A DNA stretch of 64,000 nt from Torreya grandis (taxonomy: Eukaryota > Streptophyta > Pinopsida > Cupressales > Taxaceae). The translations under genes were made by a program, and so were the position numbers. Positions 22,896 through 33,027 of this stretch are shown piece after piece (the stretch's first letter is position 1; each line of letters starts with the position of its first letter). Below the pieces are notes generated by a model. The model saw only the letters and a list, made by a program, of their open reading frames with translations, searched no databases and had not been told where the DNA came from. The stretch covers positions 1,458,501 through 1,522,500 of the forward strand of contig JARHVA010000224.1 in assembly GCA_037957365.1 (NCBI GenBank), given 5' to 3'.

Positions 22896-25104
22896 TATTG
22901 CATCTCGATTTCTCACTAAGCAAACTATCTGACTATATATGAATAATTATAGTGGAAACATATGATACTAGTTTTATTTTTGACTAAACTTGAGATATAT
23001 GCTATTATGGGATAGTAGAAGATTTCTTAGATACATGATGGTACATGATTGCTTTATTGTGAGTTGGTTAATGTATGCATTTACATTTTGATCATATTAA
23101 TATATTGTTTAATGCTATATGTTTATCATGTGTTATGACCTAACTAACTGCATGTTGTGAGGTGTATGTAGAATAAATAATTTATCAAAGCATACCACAG
23201 GGAAAGCATCATCAAAGAGGGTGATGTAGATGGAGATATTGTAGGTCAATAGAGAGCTGGCTAAAATGCTACACACAACACAGTAGTTAGCACATGGTAT
23301 AAATGCATTAAAAATAGTTTGTTTATGGTGTGTTTATTACTTTCTTGAAGTGTTACTTTCTATGGTTTTCTAGAGTAGGTAAATATCGTAATTAATTCTT
23401 TTGCATGTTTGGCACATTATGTCATTAATGTTGGTAGGAACATTTTTGTTAAAAGTAAATTTAAAATATGGATTATTTGTAACATTAAAATTGTTATTTA
23501 AATTTGATATAGTATATTTGAATGCTAATTTAATTTAATAAAATTATGGAATTTTAGCATTCAATATTAAAATATATTTAAAAATAAAAATTTAATTAAA
23601 AAGAGGAAAAAACCAAAAAAGTCAATAAAACATTAAAAAATGATTAAAATTTAGAATATATAAAAAGGAGTTAAATATATTAAAAAAGAAAAAAAACAAA
23701 AATATAAATCAAGGGAGAGATGCACCTATTTCACATAGGAAAAGTTTGAAGAAGGGAATCTCATGTATTTTTTGAGGAGAAGGACTAAAAGGGAAGCAAA
23801 AGGGGCACAACATAGGAAGGAAAGGTGTAGAGAAGCAACAGTAAATTAACCAAATAGGTGTTGTATTTTAAATTTAATATTTAATTTTCAGCCTATATGA
23901 TTAAACTTTGGTGAAATATTTGTGTGTAGAGTGTGTACATATTTTATTTTTAGTACATTTAAGCCATGAACTATCTATGTATTTTTCCTGTGGTGCGTAA
24001 AAACCTAAAGTATGCAAAATATATAATAATATATATAAATTATGGATATGTTGAGTCATACATATATCTATAGGGGTCACTATAATAAGCACAGTCATAG
24101 ATTTAAATAGGAAAGCAATGTACAGTCTTAAAACTAAGAACTAGGAGGCATCGTTGATTGTTTTAATAGTAAATTCCAGACATATGGAAAGTTAAAACAA
24201 CATATATGTATTCTAGAAATGCCTAGTATAAAAGTTTGCAGGATATATGAGTCTTCATCATCACAATATAATAATATCTAGTATTATATATGCAACTTCA
24301 CAATACATATATAGTGCCTAGTATTCTAAATCACCCAATATTCTAAATCACCTAATATAAAAGTGCTTAGTATTCTAAATTGTTGCCTTTATGGATAATT
24401 GAACATAGTTTACTTATATTCTTTTATGGCATAAGTTAAGTGCAGTAATTTACCTTGGAATCAATGACTTATCATTTAATTATGGATAATTAGAGACCTT
24501 GTGTAGTGAACTTGCATTTCAATGCAACAATTATGTGTATAAAAATATGTAGAAACCTATTATGGAAGGGAAGTAACCCACATTTGCAGTGACTCTCATT
24601 TGGCATATAAAATTTCATATGACTAAAATTTTAGTTAATGGATGGTTAAAATGAATCATAAAATGTCCAAGGAACAAACTATAACCATGTTAAAATAGTC
24701 TTTTAGAAAATAGAATGAGATGTTTAAATGAATGTTTTGATGGGTTTATGAGTTCTTTGTTTCTATGTAAATGATTGATTGATTTTTAGTTACATAGAAT
24801 TTAATTTTGAATACTTCTGAGCAGTACATATTATAGGAGTGTTAATATGTATAAATTCTTAGTTGTAGACTTGTACCAGTTCTAGCTGAGTTAATATAAT
24901 TACATTCTATATTTACATTTTGATGTGATCTCATTATATTATAGATCATAATATGTGATGTCATATGCTTGTTTGATTTTATCATGCATTGAGTATTTCA
25001 TTTGATCTCTATAGATTCTCATGGTGTAATCTATATTCAGTATATGTGTTTAATTAAAATAAAAATTCACATATTTCTTTGTCTAACCTAGTGGGGTTGT
25101 TACA
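22896..25104 (-). mobile_element. Solo LTR inside Tat-A gag
   Basis: 2,209 bp bounded by ATATT on both sides. The right end GGGGTTGTTACA is the reverse of TGTAACAACCCC, a common gypsy LTR start, so the LTR lies on the minus strand. The left terminal dinucleotide is TA rather than TG, explained by one transition. Removing this segment and one TSD copy rejoins the gag frame. No second LTR or internal region is present, as expected after LTR-LTR recombination. The contents are AT-rich (23,450-23,700 very A-rich) with no open frame. Confidence 0.75.
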
Positions 25105-25109
25105 ATATT
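25105..25109. repeat. TSD of the solo LTR, right copy (ATATT)
   Basis: Matches 22,891-22,895. Confidence 0.75.
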
Positions 25110-25800
25110 TGTAACATTAGTATATAAAAGTTTTATAGTTTGGAAAAGAGATTGTGCCTCTTGGTATTTTAGTTTAGACACTTGATAAGTCACCAAATTA
25201 GGTGTACCCATAGGTTGGGTAGATATAGACATTAAAACCAGCAATTGGGTTGAAAAATTTTATTTTACCATGTAAGATGTGGCAATAGTAGTTTTAGGGA
25301 ACAAAGGTTGAAATACATATCTTATGCTCCCATAATAAGTATGAATCAGTAATGTGTGCAAGGGGAGGGTTGTTAACCTATGGGGATGACCCATAGCTCA
25401 AATACCATGATTAAAAGATGGACCTACTTTGTCATCCATGATTTTTTGATTTTTTAGTTTCTAATATGGATTTTAGGATTTCATCAAAATAATTAGGGTC
25501 TTGATGAATGCATTCATGAAATAATGTAATAGATTGCACTTGGTCATGATCTATTTGTTCATGTTCTTTAGTTTCATTGGATTCATGGTTTTCATTTTTA
25601 GAATCTTCCTCTATGGTATCTTCAACAACATGTTACTCATTCTCAACATGGGTATCATCATGTACCATGGGATTAGGTTCCTCATTAGTCTGTACTTCTT
25701 AGGTGGTAGGAGGGGAAGCTCAATGTGTTCAATAGGCACACATCCCAATTTAGGGCTATGCCTAGGTTACAAGTAAAATAATGTGAAAAAAAAAACAATC
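25105..25800 (-). pseudogene. Tat-A gag, N-terminal part
   Basis: On the minus strand from about 25,730 an acidic frame runs (EEPNPMVHDDTHVENE, EEDSKNENHESNETKEHEQ), then a stop near 25,430, then a Pro/Tyr/Ile-rich segment (for example FFNPIAGFNVYIYPTYGY at about 25,260-25,200) leading to the solo LTR. The N-terminal parts of Tat-type gags are usually long, disordered and proline-rich, which fits. Assignment comes from position and reading direction more than from motifs. Confidence 0.55.
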
Positions 25801-25855
25801 TAAAACCCTAGCTAACTAAAAACCCTAAGAATAAAAAAAAATACATTTATACAAA

Positions 25856-25869
25856 TCAGGTTCACCAAA
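25856..25869 (-). promoter_or_regulatory. Primer-binding site of Tat-A
   Basis: Reverse strand TTTGGTGAACCTGA directly follows the LTR end (..AAACA). It is not the initiator-Met type; the priming tRNA is not identified. Confidence 0.5.
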
Positions 25870-26210
25870 TGTTTGACCCTAAATTGGGATATGGATCCTA
25901 TTTGGATAGATATGGTTAAGAATATAGAAATGAATAAGCATAAGGGTGATAAATAGATTTATAAAAAGATAGTTAATTGTAAAACTCTGATAGAACATAC
26001 ACTAAATTTATTATACAGAGATATGCTAAAAATGAAAAGTACAACTATGATAGATATTATAATGATAAATAAATAAGATAATTAACTAAATATGATGTTA
26101 ATAAACATTTGGATCTAAAACAAGCACAACAAAAATTGGGAGAATGTTCTGAAATAGTAATCAAATTTTGGATTAAGTACCCCTATATCCATCAATACTT
26201 TCATCACCTT
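25870..26210 (-). repeat. Tat-A 5' LTR, truncated
   Basis: Starts TGTTTGACCC and follows the 3' LTR for about 340 bases (GGATATGGATCCTATTTGG, TTTGGATTAAGT shared). Similarity is lost by about 26,200, so most of the LTR is missing. Confidence 0.75.
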
Positions 26211-26246
26211 GGGACACTTGAAAATGTTTTTTTTTGAGCTCTTTGC
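26211..26246 (+). repeat. Possible remnant of the Cop-4 5' LTR end
   Basis: Short T-rich stretch ending TTTTGAGCTCTTTGC, directly before Gyp-B. Joined to 45,264 it would resemble the end of the Cop-4 3' LTR (TTTTGAGTTATTTTC.. at 55,803). Weak evidence. Confidence 0.3.
26242..26246. repeat. TSD of Gyp-B, left copy (TTTGC)
   Basis: Pairs with TTTAC at 45,259-45,263, one G/A difference. Confidence 0.65.
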
Positions 26247-27762
26247 TGTAATGTCCCCTTTTTCCCAAAGGTGACATTTCAAGAATACAATTAGCCTATT
26301 CTATTCCCATAGTCTAATTCAAGTGTTGTAAGGGAATAATAGTGTGGGGATCACTATACATAGGTACTATTCATTAACACTATTCACATGTCACTATTCA
26401 CTATTACTATTAATGATGACATGGTAGGGCACTATTCATGGTAACATGGTAGGTGTATCAGTGGTGACATGGCAAAGTGATGTGGAAGGTGACATGGCAT
26501 GTGATGTGGAAGATGATATAACTAATGATGAAGTAAGGAAGTGACTTGTGGAGTGATGTGGCATGACCCACATGATGTATGTGAAGAGGTGGGGCATAGT
26601 ACTCCACTTTGTGATTAAAAATGAATATTTTATTGAGTCACATGCTACGTGAAGAAAAAGGTGAATAGTTATGGTTCCACACTTTGGAGGAATAGTGTTT
26701 AGGAATGTAAAGACCTTTTGAAAGGGTCAAATAGTTATTAGTCTTGCACTCATTGGGATCACATGGGAGAAGATGATAAAGCCAACACTATTCTTAGTTG
26801 TTCACATGTGTGAATGAAGAGGACTTTTTGGAAGTATATGGATGATGGGAAGAAAGAAAAAAGAGGGTGGATACCTTTCGGAATTTCTTACACAATAAGA
26901 CAACCACCCCACATGGGTTTACTATGCCCACTTGGAGTATGGTGAAATTTTCCTTCTCTCCCTTCATTTCATGCTTGTGGCATTCTCCATTATGTTTTCT
27001 ATAAATATGGAGCTATTCCCTTTATTTGAGCATGCTTTTGATAAACCGCCTTTGTAATTGAACTTTAATTTTCAATCCTCCCTCTCTATGGATTTGTCCA
27101 TTGAGTTGTATTAGTAGTCAATGTGGTGAAATGGATTCCACCCTCACTAGTTGAGATGATTCCATCCAGGAATTGTATTAGAGATTCATGTAGATTTACT
27201 AGTCAAGGTGGTGATATTGATTCCACCCTCACTAATTGTATTGTATTTTCCATGTGCATGTGTTTCAAGGGTGTAAGTGTGTGGATCTTCTTGGTGTGTG
27301 GTGTTTTATTTCGAGGAGTCTTATCCATTTGGTATTGTAATATCTTTATAAGTTTGTCATAGTTTTATGTCATCAATTTGTAAGAGTGTTAATCCTATTT
27401 TAGTGAGAAGTATTGAGAGAGTGTGTGATTGTATCTACCATTATCATTAGTGTGATATCTTATTTGTAATGTTTGGGAGTGTTTCCATATTTGAATACAT
27501 ATGTTAGTTTCCATTTTGTGGCTTTTCATTATAATATCAATTTTATATGTTGTACTTCCTTATTGTGCCATTATGAGAGAGTGTGTGCATCTCAATATGT
27601 TTTTAGCAACCATATTATATGAGGGTTTTAATAAAATGTGTTGTTAATCACCAATCTAAAATTTTATGTGTTTAAGTGATTTTAGGAAGTGTTTTTATGG
27701 TTTAGTTTGGGTTTGTTGTGTTTTATGTATTTGTAGCAAATATTCTTGTTTGAGATATTTTA
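26247..27762 (+). repeat. Gyp-B 5' LTR
   Basis: 1,516 bp; ends GAGATATTTTA where the other copy ends AGATATTTCA, so the terminal CA has become TA. It contains repeats of GTGACATGGYA at 26,410-26,520 and a TATA box at 26,998-27,010. Compared with the 3' LTR it has about 30 extra bases near 26,340-26,370. Short open frames at 27,123 and 27,666 carry no recognisable protein. Confidence 0.9.
26998..27010 (+). promoter_or_regulatory. Putative TATA box of the Gyp-B 5' LTR
   Basis: TCTATAAATATGG, conserved as TCTATAAATATGT in the 3' LTR at 44,498-44,510. Transcription would start about 30 bases downstream. Confidence 0.6.
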
Positions 27763-27763
27763 G

Positions 27764-27779
27764 TGGTATCAGATCTATG
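27764..27779 (+). promoter_or_regulatory. Primer-binding site of Gyp-B
   Basis: TGGTATCAGATCTATG, one base after the LTR. The first ten bases are identical to the plant initiator-Met primer site TGGTATCAGAGC. Confidence 0.85.
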
Positions 27780-27875
27780 TATCGCACCATCCAATGTAGG
27801 TTGTATTTTAGGTTTATCTGTAGTAGAGTTTTTGTTTGTATTTTTATGTTGTAGATGTATTTTTTGATATAGGGA

Positions 27876-28376
27876 TTATGGGGTGGAGGCAAGTTCCAAG
27901 ATTTTTACCTACAAATGAAGAATTACCAACGAAAAGAGAAAAAGACCAAATTTTGAAAAAAAGGAATGAAAACTCTCAACACATCGAGTTTCTAATTTAA
28001 TAGTTGAGAGGAGGGTATTTTCAGGCAAAGGTCCCCAAGAAGTTAGAAGCTTCCAAGTAGCCAAAGTTTAAAAGTGTAGAGGTACCCATGTTTCCAAAAG
28101 AGGAAGAAAGGCTCCAACCAGAGCCTCAAAATATTATGAAGAAATAAGAATCCAAAGAATTTTATACAAGGAAAGAAGAATGTATTAGAAACAAGATGAG
28201 AAGAAATAATATTTGCTTCACATGCAAGGAGTCTGAGGAACCTAGCCACAAATGCAAGACCAAAGAATGGGCTAAAATTAGAGACATTCTGATGGAGGAG
28301 AATAAGAAAGCAAAAAGATTTGAACTTGAGGCACTCCAAGCCATGGAGGTTGAAGGTAAAAATTCATTGATAATAT
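27876..28376 (+). pseudogene. Gyp-B gag C-terminal part with zinc knuckle
   Basis: Plus-strand frame starting near a WGGGGCK-free leader and reading, across stops, PRFLPTNEELPTKREKDQ and KEFYTRKEECIRNKMRRN, then NICFTCKESEEPSHKCK at about 28,204-28,256. The last is a C-x2-C-x7-H-x-C knuckle of the type found in many gypsy gags just before protease. 28,196-28,376 is open. The capsid core is missing upstream, so gag is internally deleted. The knuckle residues are intact. Confidence 0.7.
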
Positions 28377-28387
28377 AGAATATATCA

Positions 28388-28769
28388 TTGATTTATAATG
28401 CTTTTATTTATCAACAAAAGCCAATAGAAGCATGTGCAGAAGGATCCATCATCCAAATAGAAGTAGAAGAAGATGTTCCTATCCAAGGAGCACCCATGAC
28501 ACATGATGAAGTTTTACAGACAAGTGGTGAAAACATCCCTAAAGAAAAGCAAGTCTCCATGGTGGATGTGTTGGATATGGAGGTGGTGCATGCAAATGCA
28601 CACCATGAGCCTATAACCATGAATGTTGAGGTGTTGATGGATGATGAGCAAAGTCACCTTGTAGATTTTACTCATGTGTCAAAAAATCTATAAGCTTCAA
28701 ACTTGTAGTCAAAAGAGGAAGCCTTGGAAGAATACATCTTCCAAACAAAAGCTGTAAAGGAGGTGCTTG
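28388..28769 (+). pseudogene. Acidic reading frame of Gyp-B, upstream of Tat-C
   Basis: Open from 28,388 to 28,693 (101 codons), then readable across stops to the Tat-C insertion. Rich in Glu, Asp, Val and His (for example EVEEDVPIQGAPMTHDEV). No known motif. It continues after Tat-C at 43,298. It occupies the place of protease-RT but looks like neither. Confidence 0.5.
28765..28769. repeat. TSD of Tat-C, left copy (GCTTG)
   Basis: Identical to 43,293-43,297. Confidence 0.95.
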
Positions 28770-30318
28770 TGTAGACACCGAAATCGTGTCTAGCCCTTGG
28801 TCATCCTCCCTCTTGGTCCATTCCTAACCCATTCCTAAACCATGCACTTACTAATTTAAAAATAAATAATTTATTATTAATATCCTCCCCTTGGACACAT
28901 CACCTGTAACACCTCGTCTGACACCTTGCCTTGGACTATTTCCCACCCTATGACTCACCCAAGACCTATTCTTACTTCTTTCTAACTGCCTAACCAACTC
29001 TCGTGCGTATTTAGCCCAACCTTCGACAATTCTCCAACGGATCATGCACTTGGTGGATGGAGAACGGGCTTGGTGGCTCTTTTACTCTTCTCCACCTGCC
29101 GAAATTGGTCAAATGTCGGCCGACGCCGGCGGGATTGCCGATGTCGGTTTTACTTAAACCGAAATTCAAACCTCTGGCGAATCTAATCACAAATTGTTAA
29201 TCTCTGGAGCTAATCACGAATCTCTAATCCTCTTCCGACGAAACAAAGTTCTCATGCTTTTGCTTTCTAGTGTTCTGGCTTCTTGTTTTCTTGCAGGGAT
29301 CAACATTCTTGATAGCATTTTCTAGGCACTGAGGTCTTGCATCAGACATTCTGCATAGGGATTGCACGATATCTCCATCACCAGTGACAACGAAAACACA
29401 GCTTCTGCACCTTTGCCAACTTGTGTCACAGCTAAGTATTTGTACTATTTTTATTTCAGTGTCATTTCAAATATATTAGCATTCTGTCTACTGTCTATTC
29501 CAAGCATCCTTGACACAACCTTCCCTTATTCTCATTTTTTGCCTCTAACACCTGTTTAGTCTCTCTTTAGACAATACCGTCCCTCCAATCAACTCAGCAC
29601 AAGCTATCAGAGACCTACAAACCCTCTTAAGGTCATTCTGATCAACCTGACTAAATTGCTTCCTGAAAAGGCTGAAAGGCCTTTTTCCTACCCCTTACCC
29701 CTTTTTATGACAACATACCCTCTGCCTTAGTTCTTATTAAAGATTCCATCTACTGTTTTACCATCCCACACAGACCCTCAGACCCTCAGATGAAGCCTCA
29801 GTCCATTCTGCAGACCAAGACCAGCTCTGTAACTCATCCCTAACTATTGCCCCAGCTGACCTCATCCATTTCCCCTACTGACATCAGCAGTCTAACCAAC
29901 GTCGGCATCCTTCCTAACCGACACTGGAAATATCACCGATGTCAGTGACTGTGCAAAGCAGATCATAGATTATCAGGTACACATTTGCTTTCAATTCTTT
30001 CTTTTCAGTCCTTTATTATTTCTCATTTCTGTCTCTGTCATATTCTGTTTTAACAGTGGATTGTCATCCTCCAAGAAGCCTTAGCACTTCTAGGACCAAG
30101 CTTTCACTTGGCAATCCACCCTTTTGTTAGCTAACATTTTTTGTGTTTTAGTCTCTGTCTCTTTCAGGTGTCATCCTCCACAACCAAAGAGGAGTTTTCA
30201 CTATCGTCTGAATTCTGGTGCACAAAACTATATCCAGGTACATACAAGCCTTAGACCTTTTCTCTTAGTTTCTCATTTCTCTTTCTTGAATGTGAAAAGC
30301 GAATCTAGCGTAGAAACA
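28770..30318 (+). repeat. Tat-C 5' LTR
   Basis: 1,549 bp, starts TGTAGACACCG and ends CGTAGAAACA. It contains scattered ACCGAYGTCGGT-like palindromes near 29,117-29,150 and 29,885-29,945. No clear TATA box was found. The open frame at 30,124-30,345 crosses the LTR end and is not a gene. Confidence 0.95.
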
Positions 30319-30321
30319 TTA

Positions 30322-30339
30322 TGGCACACCCGGTGGGAT
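30322..30339 (+). promoter_or_regulatory. Putative primer-binding site of Tat-C
   Basis: TGGCACACCCGGTGGGAT lies three bases after the LTR and begins TGG like other plant sites. It is not the initiator-Met type; I do not assign the tRNA. Confidence 0.6.
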
Positions 30340-31460
30340 CCTTAGGGCCTTCCTTGGGTTCCTTTCCTTCTTTTTTCATTTAGGTGCATTAGGTTTCTCC
30401 CTCTTCACCTATTTCTTCTCTTCTAAAAGACATCATAAGCAGGAATAAAAATAACTTTTATTTCTTTTCTTGCATTTCTAGACTAGTCAAAAATCATATT
30501 CTTCAACCCTTTCTCAACTTGTTTTCATTCCAACTTAACATTTCAACTTGGGGCTTAAAATACATTGCATTCCATTTCTGCTTGCTTGCATTTCTTAGTC
30601 CACACTTAGTAATTAATAACCGCATATTGAATTAATCGTAGATCACTTGATGTTACACAGCCAAACCACTTGCACCAAATCAAACATTAACTCACCTGAG
30701 ACAAGGCCCGACTGGGATTTCATCACCCAGCGGATACCTTACCCATCCCGGTGATCCTACTTGGATTTCACCACCAAGGGGAAAGCCCACTCTATTCTCT
30801 GGCAGAGTCTAATCTATAGGGAAAGTATATTTTGGCTAAGCGAGACCAGCTTACCACTAGGATCGTGAAGTGAGGGGAGCTTGCTCCTTAGCACCAGGCC
30901 AAGTACAGAACCTAACACAGACTTTTGAGCACCTAAACAAACCTGAAACCATCTTTAGACTACTTCTTCTAGGACCCGTCTCATAAACCAAACTTCCTAA
31001 ACACTTTCTAAGGCATATGCCAACACGATCCTAATAAAATTATTCCTAGGGATTTAACATTTAGGATCTGCCTGTCTTCATCTTATTTTCTATTTTTATC
31101 TAATTTTTTGAGCTAGTAAGGACGTTTTCTTCTTTGTTTCCAAAAACTTTTAAATTTTCTAAGTTTCTAGAAAACATAGTAACTGACATCGGTTTTATAA
31201 CTGACGTCGGTAACTTTTCTCCACCGACATTGGTTATCTGACTGACATTGGCAGCCTTATTCACCGACATCGGTTCTTATACCGACGTCAGTCACTGTCC
31301 ACTCTTTTTTTCCCAAAAATAGCAAGCTTAAAATCCAACTTTCTTACTGTCTAAACACCCATTCTAAGTTTCTAAAATTGAAAAAACACAATTTTCTAAA
31401 ACCTGACCCTTTCTTGCCTTGAATGGTTTTGACACGCAGTCAAACCAAGGCTCTTCTTGA
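30340..31460 (+). other. Tat-C leader (5' untranslated region)
   Basis: 1.1 kb without coding signal. GC-richer than the surroundings around 30,680-30,900, and carrying the six-copy palindrome array at 31,182-31,292. It probably holds packaging and dimerisation signals, but none can be assigned. Confidence 0.5.
31182..31292 (+). repeat. Array of six ACCGACRTCGGT-like palindromes
   Basis: Motifs at 31,182, 31,200, 31,223, 31,241, 31,263 and 31,281, each a 12-mer close to the palindrome ACCGACGTCGGT. They form three pairs, 18 bp within each pair and 40-41 bp from pair to pair, so the underlying unit is a tandem repeat of about 41 bp. Confidence 0.85.
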
Positions 31461-31560
31461 CCATGCTAGGTAACAACCGCTTCCACCTTCACCATCCATA
31501 ACCAGTCCTATAATAGAGTTCCACGCGGAGACTGAAAGAACTCCTACTCACCCAACCCCG

Positions 31561-32990
31561 CCCCAGACTCCTATTGTCCCAGAAGGGGACCAAGATTTCA
31601 CATGATTCTTGGACCTCAACATCAAAGCCTTGCAGCACTATCTCATGCATAGCCAAATGCGAGACTCCCTAGGCAACCCAATCTATGGGATGCCGACTTC
31701 CTTAGTCGAGACAATGATCACATCAATAGTATCTACAATTCAACCTATAGACAATCAAGCCAACACCTCGACTAATAACCCAACCGTGTCCTACCTTCAA
31801 AATTTAGCCTCTCCTTCTAGACCTACCTCCATGGGGGTTCCAGTACCCCCTCAACCTCAAACTACTCAACCAAATCCTACACCTTTCCAAAACCTAGTGG
31901 TCTCTATCCCCCCTACTCTTGCACTTATCAACACAAGAGTAACTGTCTACCCTTCAACAAGTGTGGCCACTCCTCAACCATCTTTGACGGCCCCTATCCA
32001 ACTTGTGCCTACCAACCCCATAACACAAGTGCCCTTGGCTTCAACTTCTACCCCGATAACTGGCTACCCATATGTTGCATCTACGCAACCAACCATGTCA
32101 TATGCCCCTCTCAATATCTTTCAAGTGCCTTATAGTCTAGGGGGCGCTTCACCCGTCAATCCGTCAGCAGATATCATCAAAATGCTAATGGACAAGATGT
32201 CTAGCCTAGAGACCTCCATTTTTGGCTCACGCAATGCTCTCTCATATGAGCAAATTTGCAATGAGCCCATTCATCCTTCTGTCTCGATTAGGCCATATCC
32301 CAACCAGTGGGAACTTCTTAAATTTTCTCGCTTTCAAAGAAAGGAAGACCCACAACAGCACTTACAAGCATTCAGACATGCCTGTTACCTTATTGCCCAT
32401 GATGATGCATTGCTCTTACGCACATTTCCTATGTCTCTCTCTGGTGCTACACTTGATTGGTACAGCTCTCTTGCTAGCCATTCCCTCTTCACATTTACAC
32501 AGCTAGCTCAGTTCTTTCTTGATCACTTCTCCATCAACATCACCAAGAAGGTCTCGATCACGGACCTCTATTCTATCTGCCAATTCGAGGACGAATCCAT
32601 AGCTGACTTCGTTGCTCACTGAAGAGGCCTCATCAATCAACTCTCCTTTTCCTTACCCCAACCCAAACTTATTGAACTTTTCTCCTGAGCCTGTGCCAAA
32701 CATATTTCTTCCACCTTACGGGTTCATACCTTCCGCACCTTTGATGAAGCCTTCACGATGGCCCACAAACTTGAATTACGTGCCATCAAGGAGAATAAAG
32801 TCAAGTTATAGAGCAAGAATCCCAACTCTAAGATCAATGACTCCTCTTCTTCTAAACCTTCATCATCCAATCATAAGTCTAAATCTTTAGCTAACGCTGT
32901 GGTCATTAGACCTTCATCCTCTTCAACCAATCAGCCTGAGCCATCCACATCTCAGAGCGCCACCCACCAATTCTAGTAGAGATGCATATA
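31561..32990 (+). pseudogene. Tat-C gag
   Basis: Capsid protein of Tat-C. The frame (phase of 31,609) is open from 31,609 to the TGA at 32,620-32,622 and readable beyond it. An in-frame TGA sits just upstream at 31,600-31,602, so the true start is before it. Residues 1-200 are Pro/Thr/Ser-rich; the capsid core (32,280-32,620) shows FSRFQRKEDPQQHLQAF, LLLRTFPMSLSGATLDWY, FTQLAQFFLDHFS and EDESIADFVAH. It continues with TFDEAFTMAHKLELRAI at about 32,750. Further stops occur near 32,686, 32,809 and 32,976. Not functional as it stands. Confidence 0.85.
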
Positions 32991-33027
32991 ACGATAGTAT
33001 AATCCTCTCAGAGAATCATACACATTT

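Larger units (their letters stand above)
9133..26246 (-). mobile_element. Ty3/gypsy Tat/Athila-like deletion derivative (Tat-A)
   Basis: A minus-strand element whose 3' LTR is at the left (9,133-9,749 continued at 18,116-18,771) and whose 5' LTR starts at 25,870 on the right. Inside are a polypurine tract (18,772-18,784), a repeat-rich 3' tail, protease, a gag-protease linker, gag and a primer site (25,856-25,869). No RT, RNase H or integrase remains between the tail and the protease. LARD-L interrupts its 3' LTR and a solo LTR interrupts its gag. The right LTR is cut off at about 26,210-26,246, so the right TSD cannot be tested. The pairing of the two LTRs rests on their shared first 340 bases plus correctly placed PPT and PBS. 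Confidence 0.75.

Noticed and set aside
30124..30345. Open frame crossing the end of the Tat-C 5' LTR as a leader peptide
   Set aside because: Spans the LTR and primer-binding site and is not conserved in the 3' LTR, so it is accidental.
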